DNA of 64,000 bases from Prevotellaceae bacterium HUN156 (GTDB lineage Bacteria; Bacteroidota; Bacteroidia; Bacteroidales; Bacteroidaceae), in contig FPIT01000004.1 in NCBI GenBank assembly GCA_900119285.1, positions 186,001-250,000 on the forward strand. The letters run 5' to 3'. The stretch's first letter is position 1. The number at the start of each line of letters is the position of its first letter. Below the pieces are notes generated by a model, which worked only from the letters and a program-made list of their open reading frames with translations, did no database searches and was not told the DNA's origin. This document shows positions 7,774 through 17,392 of this stretch, one piece after another. Made by a program: the position numbers and the translations under genes.

Positions 7774-8809
7774 ACTTCATCTCCGGTCCTGTGGGAATCT
7801 TTGGCGACTTAGGCATGGCAGGAAGAATAGGAGAATGGAACTGTGTCATCTGAGCATATTCGTCATCCCATCCAGTATCTTTCGACTTGATGGTGATAAT
7901 GCCCGACTCTACATCGTGTACATCGTCCTGATACTGTTTCAGTGCCATACCGATAACAGCCATATAAACCTCCTTGTCGATACCCTTGGTCTTCAGACCT
8001 TCTTGCAGAATGATACCCGTTCTATGCCCAACCTCAAGCGTCTTCTCTACCGTCTTGGTGATAGGCTTGATGGGCTGCTGGCGAACCACCCTCTTGGCAG
8101 TTTCCATGTGGCGCATCAGTAGTCCGAACAGGGTAAAGGTAATCCATAACAATGCCAAGCAGAAGAAGACAATGCCCATTGCCATCACAGCCATACCAAA
8201 GCCGTGAGGGTCTTCGCGCTTAAACTTCTCCACCTTCGACTCGCTGACTGTTGTCATGTTCTGAATGCCTGGCGTAACACGGTCGGCAGACTTTACCTCC
8301 CAGTCAGTAGCAAGCCCATTATTTGCAATACGGGCAAACGACTGGTCGGCAGCCAAAACAGGCACCGTGATAGAGTCGATGAGCTGAGTGGCATTTCCGT
8401 TGTAGAGAGCAATCCACGTAGGTTGACTGGCATCTACGGGAACAGAGAGATGGAGCGAGCCTTGTGCTGGACTGCTACCAAGCTGGAAGACAACAAGCTG
8501 GCGACCACTAAGGTCGGTACGCACATCACCGTTGGGGATGATGCTCATGCGCTTGATGCGTTCCGGAACATTCATTTGCTGATTGAGAACGGAGCGGTCG
8601 GTAGTGATATACATGCCACGAATGTTGTACGTGGAGTGGGAGATATTGGCTATCTCTACCCATGCATGACGTACTCCATATTCGTCAATCAGACTTGCGT
8701 GGTTGTCGGTCATTACCTCATTGAGCTTGATGCTGGCATCCATCTGGGCCATCGTCGGCAACGAGGCGAAAGCCACGAAGGAACCGAATACGATTCTTTT
8801 GATATTCAT
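7772..8809 (-). CDS. OadG-family gamma subunit with N-terminal lamin-tail-like domain
   Basis: 345 residues, against about 80 for a classical OadG. A signal peptide (to about residue 21, TMAQ) precedes a periplasmic domain whose start, IKLNEVMTDNHASLIDEYG with later WVEIAN and MYITTD, matches the lamin-tail (LTD) fold. A membrane helix at about 208-232 (VMAMGIVFFCLALLWITFTL) and a charged cytoplasmic part follow, as in OadG. The gamma subunit holds the complex together. The gene heads the operon with the biotin carrier and oadB; a TACTTTTG box lies 49 nt upstream. Fusions of this kind are, as far as I recall, a Bacteroidales trait. Confidence 0.85.
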   Translation of the reverse strand: MNIKRIVFGSFVAFASLPTMAQMDASIKLNEVMTDNHASLIDEYGVRHAWVEIANISHSTYNIRGMYITTDRSVLNQQMNVPERIKRMSIIPNGDVRTDLSGRQLVVFQLGSSPAQGSLHLSVPVDASQPTWIALYNGNATQLIDSITVPVLAADQSFARIANNGLATDWEVKSADRVTPGIQNMTTVSESKVEKFKREDPHGFGMAVMAMGIVFFCLALLWITFTLFGLLMRHMETAKRVVRQQPIKPITKTVEKTLEVGHRTGIILQEGLKTKGIDKEVYMAVIGMALKQYQDDVHDVESGIITIKSKDTGWDDEYAQMTQFHSPILPAMPKSPKIPTGPEMK

Positions 8810-8857
8810 TTTATGTTAGTATTATTATATAGTCTTACAAAAAAATATTGTTGCCTG

Positions 8858-8865
8858 CAAAAGTA
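8858..8865 (-). promoter_or_regulatory. -7 box TACTTTTG for the decarboxylase operon
   Basis: Minus-strand TATACTTTTGCAGG fits TAnnTTTG. A TTGG lies about 19 nt upstream, inside the terminator hairpin of the preceding gene, so terminator and promoter overlap. Confidence 0.55.
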
Positions 8866-8867
8866 TA

Positions 8868-8947
8868 AAAAAAAACGCACAAACCAAGCGTTTTTGTGCA
8901 TTTTTTTATTTTATAAAGAAAACAGACTCGCAAGAGCAAGCCTGTTT
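8868..8947 (-). terminator. Two consecutive terminators after the YidE-type transporter gene
   Basis: Hairpin one has 12-base arms at 8920-8931 and 8936-8947 (AAACAGACTCGC and GCAAGCCTGTTT, two mismatches) followed on the minus strand by a T-rich run. Hairpin two pairs GCACAAA at 8877 with TTTGTGC at 8893 and is followed on the minus strand by ten T residues. Confidence 0.7.
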
Positions 8948-8969
8948 CCTTGTAAATATCGTGTAAATT

Positions 8970-10661
8970 TTATCCGCAGAAGAACAATACCACAATCTGT
9001 GCGGTGAAGATGCGTAGGAACATAGACAGCGGATAAACTGTAGAGTAACCTACTGCAGGGGCTTCCTTAGAACAGATGCTGTTGGCATAAGCCAGTGCGG
9101 GGGGATCGGTATAGGTACCGGCAATCATACCCATGATGGTGAAGTAGTTGAACTTAAACTTCATACGGGCAATAGGACCGATGATGAGGATGGGGATGAT
9201 GGTGATGAGGAAACCAGTGAGCACGTAGAGCAAACCATCGCCCTGTACTACCGTCTCAAAGAATCCTGCACCAGCCTTGATACCTACACTAGCTAGGAAC
9301 AATACCAAACCTATCTCACGCAACATCATATTGGCTGAGGTGGTGGTATAGGTTACCAAATGTATCTTATAGCCATAACGACCAATCAGAATGGCGATAA
9401 TCAGCGGACCACCAGCGATACCCAACTTCATAGGTACAGGCATACCAGGAATAGCGATGGGCAGTGAACCGAAGATGATACCAATAATAATACCTACAAA
9501 GATGGTAGCGATGTTAGGAGTATTCAGACGACGAATACTGTTACCCATCTTGTTGGCTACACGGTCAACAGCATCCTCAGGACCTACTGCCATGATGCGG
9601 TCGCCTACCTGCAAGGGCAGACTGGCAGAAGCGAAGAGGTCGATGCCTTGACGAGTAACGCGCGTTACATTGACACCATACATACTTGAGAAGTGCATAG
9701 ATGCCAAAGACTTACCATTAATCTTTGGATTGGTGATGAGAATGCGCTTTGATACCAAAGGCTGGTCAGACTGCTCGAAGTCGATGTTGAGCTTAGGACC
9801 AATGAAGGCAGTGATAGCCTCCTGGTCAGCCTCGGCACATACCAGAAGCATCTGGTCGCCTACGTGGAAGATAGTGTCGCGGTTAGGGATATACAGCTCG
9901 CCCTCATGGACAATACGAGATACTACGAAGTCACGCTGTAGAAACTCATGTACCTGCAACAGCGTCTTCCCCTCCAGGTATTTGTTGCTTACTTCCAAGT
10001 GCATCTTGTAAGGCTTCTTGTCGGCACTGGTAGTCTCTGAAGCTGCCAACTGAGCATCCTCCTTATCCAACTTAATCTTACAGATGAAACGGACGAGGAT
10101 AGTAGCACCGATGATACCCAGCACACCAAGTGGGTAAGCACAAGCATAGGCAGAAGCAATCTGAGGAGCATTCTGTCCGAAGACACTACCCAGCGCCTCA
10201 TTGGCAGCACCAAGACCAGGGGTATTGGTAACAGCACCATAGAGCGTACCTACCATCATGGGGAGGTTGTTGACATTTGAGGTGTCGAAGAAAATGTAAT
10301 AGCAGGCAAACATCACAACGATGTTGAGCAGGATAGCTGCTGCAGACATGAAGTTGAGCTTGACGCCAGCCTTACCAAAACTCTCGAAGAAACCAGGACC
10401 TACCTGCATACCTATCATAAAGACGAATAGGATCAGACCGAAATCCTGAATGAAAGTCAAAATGGGGGTAGGAGCAGTGAAACCAATGTGACCGGCTACG
10501 ATACCAGCAAACAATACAAAGGTAACACCCAGCGAAATGCCTCCGATTTTAATTTTTCCTAAATACACTCCTACGGCGATGACAAGAGCATATAGCAAAG
10601 CTATATGTGCCACGGAATCCGTCGTAGTAAATAAACTTTCTAACCACTGAAATGAATCCAT
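8970..10661 (-). CDS. AspT/YidE/YbjL-type transporter with two TrkA-C domains
   Basis: 563 residues. Two blocks of about five membrane helices (about 15-180 and 385-560), each an aspartate-alanine-exchanger half, flank two TrkA-C (RCK_C) domains at about 205-290 and 295-375 (for example [19 protein letters not shown]). This is the YidE/YbjL pattern; substrates are unknown except for AspT, which swaps aspartate for alanine. The [16 protein letters not shown] and [15 protein letters not shown] signatures of the family are present in mirrored halves. It is transcribed away from mutA, with its own TACCTTTG box. Confidence 0.9.
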   Translation of the reverse strand: MDSFQWLESLFTTTDSVAHIALLYALVIAVGVYLGKIKIGGISLGVTFVLFAGIVAGHIGFTAPTPILTFIQDFGLILFVFMIGMQVGPGFFESFGKAGVKLNFMSAAAILLNIVVMFACYYIFFDTSNVNNLPMMVGTLYGAVTNTPGLGAANEALGSVFGQNAPQIASAYACAYPLGVLGIIGATILVRFICKIKLDKEDAQLAASETTSADKKPYKMHLEVSNKYLEGKTLLQVHEFLQRDFVVSRIVHEGELYIPNRDTIFHVGDQMLLVCAEADQEAITAFIGPKLNIDFEQSDQPLVSKRILITNPKINGKSLASMHFSSMYGVNVTRVTRQGIDLFASASLPLQVGDRIMAVGPEDAVDRVANKMGNSIRRLNTPNIATIFVGIIIGIIFGSLPIAIPGMPVPMKLGIAGGPLIIAILIGRYGYKIHLVTYTTTSANMMLREIGLVLFLASVGIKAGAGFFETVVQGDGLLYVLTGFLITIIPILIIGPIARMKFKFNYFTIMGMIAGTYTDPPALAYANSICSKEAPAVGYSTVYPLSMFLRIFTAQIVVLFFCG

Positions 10662-10701
10662 AGTAAACTACCTATCTATATAAAATCTATAAAATCGGCT
10701 G

Positions 10702-10709
10702 CAAAGGTA
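10702..10709 (-). promoter_or_regulatory. -7 box TACCTTTG for the YidE-type transporter
   Basis: Minus-strand TACCTTTGCAGCC, about 40 nt before the ATG at 10661. Confidence 0.6.
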
Positions 10710-10801
10710 CAAAAAATAGCGCAATAATGATTGTTTTATGCAACTTATTTTCATAATTGTGAAATATTTATTAATTTCTTCGTCGGTTTAAAATATTTTG
10801 C

Positions 10802-10809
10802 TATCTTTG
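10802..10809 (+). promoter_or_regulatory. -7 box TATCTTTG for mutAB
   Basis: CTATCTTTGCACATC, 50 nt before the mutA ATG. The -33 region is poor (TTCG at the right distance). Confidence 0.6.
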
Positions 10810-10858
10810 CACATCATATTACGAAACTTAAAACACTTATATAATAATTAAACACTTT

Positions 10859-12730
10859 ATGGCTAACAAAGAAAAACTCTTCAGCGAGTTCCAGGCACCC
10901 ACTACCCAAGAGTGGCTGGACAAAATAGAAGTTGACCTGAAAGGAGCCGACTTCCAGAAAAGACTCGTATGGAGAACTAACGAAGGGTTTAACGTACAGC
11001 CCTTTTATCGTCGAGAAGACCTAAAAGACTTAAAGGCGGTTGATTCGCTTCCTGGCGAATTCCCGTTTGTACGTGGTAACAAAACAGATAACAACCTTTG
11101 GTTCGTGCGTCAGAATATTGATGCCGAGGACGCAAAGGCTGCCAACGCCAAGGCGCTCGATATCCTGAATAAGGGTGTCGACTCATTAGGTTTTAAGATT
11201 CCTGGCGAGAGCATTAGCATGGATTATATCGCTACCTTGCTCGATGGCATTCTGCCACAGTATGTAGAACTGAACTTTGACACCTGCCAGCGCCATTGCG
11301 TAGAGCTCGCTAATGTGTTGCTTGATTACTTCAAGCAGAAACAATATCCTTTGGCAGACCTCAAGGGTAGCATCAACTTCGACCCCATCAATAAGATGCT
11401 GTTGAAGGGCAAAGATACTACTGCAGTGTTGGAGCAGGCTAAACCGCTCATCGCTGCCCTGAAGGAATTGCCCAGTTACAAGTGCATCAATGTCAACAGC
11501 GTATCTCTGAACAATGCTGGTGCTTACATCTATCAGGAGATGGGTTATGCCTTGGCATGGGGCGCCGAGTGGATGAACATCCTTACCGAGGCTGGCATCG
11601 ATGCCACCGAGGCTGCTAAGCGCATCAAGTTTAATATGGGCGTCTCTGATAACTACTTCATGGAGATTGCCAAGTTCCGTGCAGCCCGTATGCTGTGGGC
11701 ACAAATCGTTAAGCAATACGAGCCTAAGTGCGACTGTGCTTGTCAGATGCATGTCTGCGCTTATACTTCAGAGTATAATCAAACTTTGTTTGATTCCTAC
11801 GTCAATCTGCTGCGCTCTCAGACGGAAACCATGTCGGCAGCCATTGCTAATGTCGACTCTATCGTGGTAACACCATTTGACAAACCCTATGAGACTCCTA
11901 CCGACTTCGCCGAGCGCATTGCCCGTAACCAGCAGTTGCTGTTGAAGGAGGAGGCTCACTTCGATAAGCTCGTGGATGTGGCTGGTGGTTCTTATACCAT
12001 CGAGCACCTTACCGATGCCATCGCCAAGGAAGGTTGGAAACTCTTCCTTGAAGTAGAGAATGCTGGCGGCTTCCTGTCAGAAGCCCAGAAGGGTAATATC
12101 GTCAATGCCGTCAATGCTTCTAACGACAAGCGTCATGCCGATGCTGCTAAGCGCAAGGAGTTTATCTTGGGTACCAACCAGTTCCCCAACTTCACCGAGA
12201 CCAGCGAAGGCAAGCAGCCCGTCTGCCCCGCATGCAGTGCTGCCCATTCTTCTGTTTGCTGCGGTTCTATCGCAGCCACTCCGGCTCCCGCTCTCAACAC
12301 CGAGCGTTTGGCTTCTCAGTTCGAGGCACTGCGCCTAGCTACCGAGAAAGCCAAGAAGCAGCCTATCGCCTTTATGCTTACCATTGGTAACTTGGCGATG
12401 CGTCAGGCTCGTGCCCAGTTCTCTTGCAACTTCCTTGCTGCAGCAGGCTATAAGGTGATTGATAACCTTGGCTTTAAGACCGTAGAAGAGGGTGTTGATG
12501 CTGCGCTCGAGGCTCATGCCGACATCGTGGTCATCTGTTCTAGCGATGATGAGTATGCCGAGTATGCTATCCCTGCCTTCCAGTACTTGAATGGTCGCGC
12601 CATGTATATCGTGGCAGGTGCTCCCGCATGTTCGGAAGACCTGAAGGCCGCAGGCATTGAGAATTTTATTCATGTGAAGTCTAACCAGCTCGAAACGCTT
12701 CAGGCGTATAATGCTAAACTCGGAATCTGA
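10859..12730 (+). CDS. mutA: Methylmalonyl-CoA mutase, small (beta) subunit
   Basis: 623 residues. An N-terminal mutase TIM-barrel (about 40-430; the usual [17 protein letters not shown] near 265) and a cobalamin-domain-like C-terminus (about 480-620) that lacks the DxHxxG B12-binding motif, as expected for the non-catalytic subunit. It pairs with MutB in B12-dependent interconversion of succinyl-CoA and (R)-methylmalonyl-CoA in propionate formation. A cysteine-rich linker ([14 protein letters not shown] near 454-467) and a second cluster ([10 protein letters not shown] near 288) are uncommon. It is followed by mutB after 2 nt, so translation is probably coupled. Confidence 0.96.
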   Translation: MANKEKLFSEFQAPTTQEWLDKIEVDLKGADFQKRLVWRTNEGFNVQPFYRREDLKDLKAVDSLPGEFPFVRGNKTDNNLWFVRQNIDAEDAKAANAKALDILNKGVDSLGFKIPGESISMDYIATLLDGILPQYVELNFDTCQRHCVELANVLLDYFKQKQYPLADLKGSINFDPINKMLLKGKDTTAVLEQAKPLIAALKELPSYKCINVNSVSLNNAGAYIYQEMGYALAWGAEWMNILTEAGIDATEAAKRIKFNMGVSDNYFMEIAKFRAARMLWAQIVKQYEPKCDCACQMHVCAYTSEYNQTLFDSYVNLLRSQTETMSAAIANVDSIVVTPFDKPYETPTDFAERIARNQQLLLKEEAHFDKLVDVAGGSYTIEHLTDAIAKEGWKLFLEVENAGGFLSEAQKGNIVNAVNASNDKRHADAAKRKEFILGTNQFPNFTETSEGKQPVCPACSAAHSSVCCGSIAATPAPALNTERLASQFEALRLATEKAKKQPIAFMLTIGNLAMRQARAQFSCNFLAAAGYKVIDNLGFKTVEEGVDAALEAHADIVVICSSDDEYAEYAIPAFQYLNGRAMYIVAGAPACSEDLKAAGIENFIHVKSNQLETLQAYNAKLGI

Positions 12731-12732
12731 TT

Positions 12733-14898
12733 ATGGCACGTAAGAATTTTAATAACATAGATATCTATGCTGGCATTCAAAAGAAGAATGGTCAGCAGTG
12801 GCAGAAAGAGAATGGCATCAGCGCTAACTGGAGAACACCAGAGCAGATTGATATTCAGCCCGTATATACGAAAGAAGACCTCGAAGGTATGGAACACCTC
12901 GACTTTACTGCTGGTATTCCTCCCTATCTGCGTGGTCCGTATTCCATGATGTATCCCTTCCGTCCGTGGACCATCCGCCAGTATGCAGGTTTCTCTACGG
13001 CAGAAGAGTCTAACGCCTTCTATCGTCGTAACTTGGCATCTGGTCAGAAGGGACTTTCTGTAGCCTTCGACTTGCCTACCCATCGTGGCTACGACCCCGA
13101 CAATGCTCGCGTGGTGGGCGATGTGGGTAAGGCTGGCGTAAGTATTTGTAATGAGGAGAATATGAAGGTATTGTTCTCGGGCATCCCCTTGAACAAGATG
13201 TCGGTCTCTATGACCATGAATGGTGCCGTGCTGCCTATCCTTGCCTTCTATATCGTAGCAGGTTTGGAACAGGGCGCTCAACTCGAAGAGATGGCTGGTA
13301 CTATCCAGAATGATATCCTGAAGGAGTTTATGGTGCGTAATACCTATATCTATCCACCTGCATTCTCTATGAAGATTATTGCCGATATCTTCGAATACAC
13401 CTCTCAGAAGATGCCTAAGTTCAATAGCATCTCTATCTCAGGCTATCACATGCAGGAGGCTGGTGCTACGGCAGACATTGAGTTGGCTTACACCCTTGCC
13501 GACGGTATGGACTATCTGCGCACAGGTGTTAATGCAGGTATCGATGTCGATGCTTTTGCTCCCCGCCTGAGTTTCTTCTGGGCTATCGGCATGAACCACT
13601 TCATGGAGATAGCCAAGATGCGTGCGGGTCGCCTGTTGTGGGCTAAGATTGTGAAGAGCTTCGGTGCCAAGAATCCTAAGTCGCTCGCACTGCGTACCCA
13701 CTCACAAACCTCAGGATGGTCGCTCACCGAGCAGGATCCTTTTAATAATGTAGGACGCACCTGTATCGAGGCAATGGCAGCCGTATTAGGTCATACCCAG
13801 TCGCTCCATACCAACGCCCTCGACGAGGCTATCGCCCTGCCTACCGACTTCTCGGCTCGTATCGCTCGTAACACCCAGATTTATATCCAAAACGAGACCA
13901 AGGTGTGCAAGCAGATTGACCCATGGGCAGGCTCCTACTATGTAGAGACGCTCACCAACGAGCTGGTACATAAGGCTTGGGAGCACATCCAGGAGATTGA
14001 GAAGCTGGGTGGTATGGCTAAGGCCATCGAGACTGGTCTGCCTAAGATGCGTATCGAGGAGGCTGCTGCTCGTACACAAGCTCGCATCGACTCTGGCACA
14101 CAGACCATTGTGGGTATCAACAAGTACCGTTTGGAGCATGAAGATCCTATCGATATCTTGGAGGTAGATAATACCGCTGTGCGCAAGCAACAGGAAGAAA
14201 ACCTCAAGGAAGTACGCAGCAAGCGCGACGAGGCAGCTTGTCAGGCTGCTCTGAAGGCTATCACGGATTGCGTCCGTGATTTCAAAGAAGGACGCAAGAG
14301 CGAGAACAACCTGCTCGACCTCGCTGTCAAGGCAGCCCAGCTGCGTTGTACCCTAGGTGAGATTTCAGATGCTTGCGAGGAAATCGTAGGCCGTTATAAA
14401 GCAGTAATCAGAACTATTTCAGGCGTGTATTCATCAGAAAGTAAGAATGATGCGAACTTCGAATTGGCAAAGCAGATGACCGATAAGTTCGCCGAGAGAG
14501 AAGGTCGTCGCCCCCGTATCTTCATTGCCAAGATGGGACAAGACGGTCACGACCGTGGTGCAAAGGTAGTGGCAACGGGTTATGCCGACTGTGGCTTCGA
14601 CGTAGATATGGGACCTCTGTTCCAAACTCCTGCTGAGGCTGCTCGTGAGGCTGTAGAGAACGATGTACACATCGTGGGCGCCTCGTCTCTGGCAGCAGGT
14701 CATAAGACGCTTATTCCTCAGCTCATTGAGGAGTTGAAGAAACTTGGTCGTGAGGACATCATGGTCACCGCTGGTGGTGTGATACCTGCCCAAGACTACG
14801 ACTTCCTTTACAAGGCAGGCGTCGCCTGCATCTTCGGTCCTGGCACTCCTATTCCTTATAGTGCTGTCGAGATGATGAAGATTCTGCTCGACGAATAG
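12733..14898 (+). CDS. mutB: Methylmalonyl-CoA mutase, large (alpha) catalytic subunit
   Basis: 721 residues, the standard length. N-terminal substrate-binding barrel ([18 protein letters not shown] near 77, [13 protein letters not shown] near 118) and C-terminal cobalamin domain at about 590-720 with [11 protein letters not shown] near 600, whose His ligates cobalt. It catalyses the radical rearrangement of succinyl-CoA to methylmalonyl-CoA. Start is the ATG 2 nt after mutA. No meaB chaperone or epimerase follows; a strong terminator does. The set implies a propionate-forming or propionate-using lifestyle that depends on cobalamin. Confidence 0.97.
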   Translation: MARKNFNNIDIYAGIQKKNGQQWQKENGISANWRTPEQIDIQPVYTKEDLEGMEHLDFTAGIPPYLRGPYSMMYPFRPWTIRQYAGFSTAEESNAFYRRNLASGQKGLSVAFDLPTHRGYDPDNARVVGDVGKAGVSICNEENMKVLFSGIPLNKMSVSMTMNGAVLPILAFYIVAGLEQGAQLEEMAGTIQNDILKEFMVRNTYIYPPAFSMKIIADIFEYTSQKMPKFNSISISGYHMQEAGATADIELAYTLADGMDYLRTGVNAGIDVDAFAPRLSFFWAIGMNHFMEIAKMRAGRLLWAKIVKSFGAKNPKSLALRTHSQTSGWSLTEQDPFNNVGRTCIEAMAAVLGHTQSLHTNALDEAIALPTDFSARIARNTQIYIQNETKVCKQIDPWAGSYYVETLTNELVHKAWEHIQEIEKLGGMAKAIETGLPKMRIEEAAARTQARIDSGTQTIVGINKYRLEHEDPIDILEVDNTAVRKQQEENLKEVRSKRDEAACQAALKAITDCVRDFKEGRKSENNLLDLAVKAAQLRCTLGEISDACEEIVGRYKAVIRTISGVYSSESKNDANFELAKQMTDKFAEREGRRPRIFIAKMGQDGHDRGAKVVATGYADCGFDVDMGPLFQTPAEAAREAVENDVHIVGASSLAAGHKTLIPQLIEELKKLGREDIMVTAGGVIPAQDYDFLYKAGVACIFGPGTPIPYSAVEMMKILLDE

Positions 14899-14904
14899 AG
14901 TATT

Positions 14905-14942
14905 AAAACAAAGGAGTACCTCTCAAGGTGCTCCTTTGTTTT
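14905..14942 (+). terminator. Rho-independent terminator of mutAB
   Basis: Seventeen-base arms (AAAACAAAGGAGTACCT and AGGTGCTCCTTTGTTTT, one G-T wobble) around a 4-nt loop, 7 nt after the mutB stop. Confidence 0.85.
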
Positions 14943-14970
14943 ATGTGTGACATTATATTCTCTGTGTGAA

Positions 14971-15007
14971 AAAAGCCCCTCCTATGGGGAGGGGTTTGGG
15001 GTAGGCT
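14971..15007 (-). repeat. Terminator repeat, left copy of a mirror-image pair
   Basis: 37 bp that match the sequence at 18493-18529 exactly in reverse complement. Its core CCCCTCC-TATGG-GGAGGGG forms a hairpin; read on the minus strand it ends in a T run, so it would terminate the S9 peptidase gene whose stop lies 4 nt away. Similarity continues outward into TCTGTGTGA. Confidence 0.85.
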
Positions 15008-15010
15008 TCT

Positions 15011-17125
15011 TTATTTCATATTATAAAGTATAAAGCTGTAGATGTCTGCTTGTTCCTCCAGCACTTTGGCGAGTGGCTTGCCACCGCCATGACCAGCCTT
15101 GGTGTCGATGCGGATGAGCACGGGGTTCGTGCCCTTGTGGCACTCCTGCAGAGTGGCTGCAAACTTAAACGAGTGGGCGGGAACCACACGGTCGTCGTGG
15201 TCGGCAGTGGTAATCAGTGTGGCAGGGTAGGTGACGCCAGGCTTCAGGTTATGAAGGGGCGAGTAGCCCTTCAGGTATTCAAACATCTCCTTGGAGTCTT
15301 CACTGGTGCCATAGTCGCTCGCCCAGTTCCAACCAATAGTAAACTTATGATAGCGCAGCATATCCATCACACCTACCTCGGGGATGGCTACTCGGAACAG
15401 GTCGGGACGCTGAGTCATGCAGGCACCAACGAGCAGACCACCATTAGAACCGCCCACAATGGCGAGTTTCTCCTTTGAAGTGTAGCCCTCGCTGATAAGG
15501 TATTCGGCAGCAGCGATGAAGTCGTCAAACACGTTCTGCTTCTGCATCTTCGTACCTGCCAAGTGCCATTCTTCGCCATACTCACTACCGCCACGCAGGT
15601 TGACCTGTGCATAGATGCCGCCCTGCTCTAAGAAAGGAATACGGGTGGCTGAGAAGCTGGGACCCAGCGCAATGTTGAAACCACCATAGCCGTATAGAAA
15701 CACTGGTCTTGGCTTAGCTCCCGCTCCTTTAGGAGAGGGCAGGGGGAGAGGCTTCTTATAAGTGATGAACATGGGAATGCGTGTACCATCCTTGCTGGTA
15801 AAGAACAGCTGCTTGCTCTCATAGTCCTGCAGGTTGAATTTCACGTTAGGCTGTGCATAGAGGGTGCTCTCATTCTTTGCCATGTCGTAGCGGTAGATGG
15901 TGCCAGGCATGGTGAACGAGGTGAAGGTGTAGAAGCACTCAGGCTCCTTCTCGTCGCCCGTAAAGCCTACACTACCCACCATGGGCAACTTGACCTCGTG
16001 GCGCAGCTTGCCGTCTAAGCCATAGACATAGGCGTGGTCGCAAGCATCCTGAGCATAGGTGAGGATAAACTGGCGGTTGATGACATTAATGCCACCTAAC
16101 ACGTTCTTCTGCTCGGGGATAAGTTCCTGCCAATCGTTAATTCCCGGCTTGCGGATGTCGGCAGTCATGATGCGTCCCTTGGGAGCACCATAGTTGGTAT
16201 AGATATAAATCTTGCCACCCTCGTTATATACAGGACTATACTGGTAGTCCATATTATCGGTGAGCTGAATAAACTGTGAGTCGTGTTGGCGCAGGTCGCG
16301 AACAAACAGGTTGTTGCCGGCACCGGCTCCAGCCTCGTACATAAACATCAGGGTTTCCTCTTCGTTGACACTCAATTCGTAGAAACGCTTGGGCTGTGTG
16401 GGATTCTGGTAGAACAGTACATCCTGCGACTGTGGAGTACCCATCTTGTGATAGTAAATCTTCATGCCCTCGTTGACATGAGAGAACTCCTTGCCTTCTT
16501 CCGGACGATCGTAGGCAGAATAGTAGAAACCGTCACCTTGCCATGCTGCACCAGAGAACTTTGCCCACTCAATATGGTCACTGGTGAGCTGACCGGTCTT
16601 CAGGTCGATGACATAGAATTCCTGCCAGTCGGAACCGCTACGGGAGATGCTGTAAGCTGCCCACTTGCCGTTGTTGGAGAAATAGACACCTTTCAAGGCT
16701 ACCGTACCATCGGTGCTCAGCGTGTTTGGATCCAAGAATACGCGAGGCTCACCGCCCAGCTTGTCCATCTGATAGAGCACACTCTGGTTCTGCAAACCGT
16801 TGTTCTTGTAGAAGTACCACTTGCCATGGCGCTTGCGTGGTGCACCAATCTTCTCGTAGTTGGCCAACTCCGTGAGGCGCTTCAGCAGCTTCTTGCGGAA
16901 GGGAATCTTCTTCAGGTAGGCGTTGGTTACCTTGTTTTCGGCTGCCACCCAGGCAGCAGTCTCTGCCGAGGTGTCATTTTCTAACCAGCGGTAAGGGTCG
17001 CTGACCTTTACACCGAAATACTCATCTACTGTGCCGTCTTTCTCGGCCTTGGGATACAGCAAATGCTGTGCAGTTGCAAGTGTTGTGGCCATGGTTGCCA
17101 TCATCATTAAAAGCGTTTTTTTCAT
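15011..17125 (-). CDS. Prolyl oligopeptidase-family serine peptidase (S9A), exported
   Basis: 704 residues with a signal peptide (MKKTLLMMMATMATTLATAQ). A seven-bladed beta-propeller (about 55-430) is followed by an alpha/beta-hydrolase domain with the nucleophile in GGSNGG near 558, Asp in DHDDRVVP near 643 and His in AGHGGGKP near 678. It would cleave short proline-containing peptides in the periplasm. The ATG at 17125 is preferred; the longer frame starts at a TTG inside the TACCTTTG box. A low-complexity LPLPSPKGAGAKPRP stretch near 460, coded by a GC-rich palindromic word, sits between the propeller and the catalytic domain and looks like a tolerated repeat insertion. Confidence 0.94.
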   Translation of the reverse strand: MKKTLLMMMATMATTLATAQHLLYPKAEKDGTVDEYFGVKVSDPYRWLENDTSAETAAWVAAENKVTNAYLKKIPFRKKLLKRLTELANYEKIGAPRKRHGKWYFYKNNGLQNQSVLYQMDKLGGEPRVFLDPNTLSTDGTVALKGVYFSNNGKWAAYSISRSGSDWQEFYVIDLKTGQLTSDHIEWAKFSGAAWQGDGFYYSAYDRPEEGKEFSHVNEGMKIYYHKMGTPQSQDVLFYQNPTQPKRFYELSVNEEETLMFMYEAGAGAGNNLFVRDLRQHDSQFIQLTDNMDYQYSPVYNEGGKIYIYTNYGAPKGRIMTADIRKPGINDWQELIPEQKNVLGGINVINRQFILTYAQDACDHAYVYGLDGKLRHEVKLPMVGSVGFTGDEKEPECFYTFTSFTMPGTIYRYDMAKNESTLYAQPNVKFNLQDYESKQLFFTSKDGTRIPMFITYKKPLPLPSPKGAGAKPRPVFLYGYGGFNIALGPSFSATRIPFLEQGGIYAQVNLRGGSEYGEEWHLAGTKMQKQNVFDDFIAAAEYLISEGYTSKEKLAIVGGSNGGLLVGACMTQRPDLFRVAIPEVGVMDMLRYHKFTIGWNWASDYGTSEDSKEMFEYLKGYSPLHNLKPGVTYPATLITTADHDDRVVPAHSFKFAATLQECHKGTNPVLIRIDTKAGHGGGKPLAKVLEEQADIYSFILYNMK
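15716..15755. repeat. GC-rich repeat word inside the S9 peptidase gene
   Basis: CTCCCGCTCCTTTAGGAG followed by AGGGCAGGGGGAGAGG resembles the GC-rich intergenic hairpin elements at 14971 and 18493 (CCCCTCC...GGAGGGG) and codes in frame for a Pro/Lys/Gly stretch that the surrounding fold does not need. Confidence 0.5.
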
Positions 17126-17146
17126 GTCTTTGTGAGATTTTGCTTG

Positions 17147-17154
17147 CAAAGGTA
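17147..17154 (-). promoter_or_regulatory. -7 box TACCTTTG for the S9 peptidase
   Basis: Minus-strand TACCTTTGCAAG, 22 nt before the ATG at 17125. It contains the TTG that a six-frame reading could mistake for a start. Confidence 0.6.
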
Positions 17155-17300
17155 GAAAATTATTTGTAATTTTGCAGCATAATTATTAAACAAGTTTCGT
17201 ATGTAGGGGAGTTATTATAGGAGTTATTGGGAGTTAACGGGAGTTAGCGGACAATAGTATAAAGGCTGAACTGCCGCAGAACATATGTCCGTTATCTCCA

Positions 17301-17374
17301 CGAGCCAACGGCTCGTTAACTTCCGCAGTCGAAGACTGCTAACTCCTGTTAACTACAGAGCAAGCGGAGCTTGC
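17301..17374. repeat. Three perfect tri-loop hairpins in the leader of the AAA/CYTH gene
   Basis: CGAGCC-AAC-GGCTCG (17301-17315), GCAGTC-GAA-GACTGC (17325-17339) and GCAAGC-GGA-GCTTGC (17360-17374): three unrelated six-base-pair stems, each with a 3-nt loop, within 74 nt and just before the ATG at 17393. The region 17210-17300 before them carries short direct repeats of GGAGTTA. Confidence 0.75.
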
Positions 17375-17392
17375 AACAGTTGAAAAACAATT

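Noticed and set aside
8204..9007. 267-codon plus-strand frame
   Set aside because: Antisense of the OadG fusion and running through two terminators.
16283..16984. 233-codon plus-strand frame
   Set aside because: Antisense of the S9 peptidase.
17126..17149. TTG extension upstream of the S9 peptidase ATG
   Set aside because: The TTG is part of the TACCTTTG promoter box. The same applies upstream of the beta-helix gene (45758), radA (47987) and the lipoprotein at 34766.
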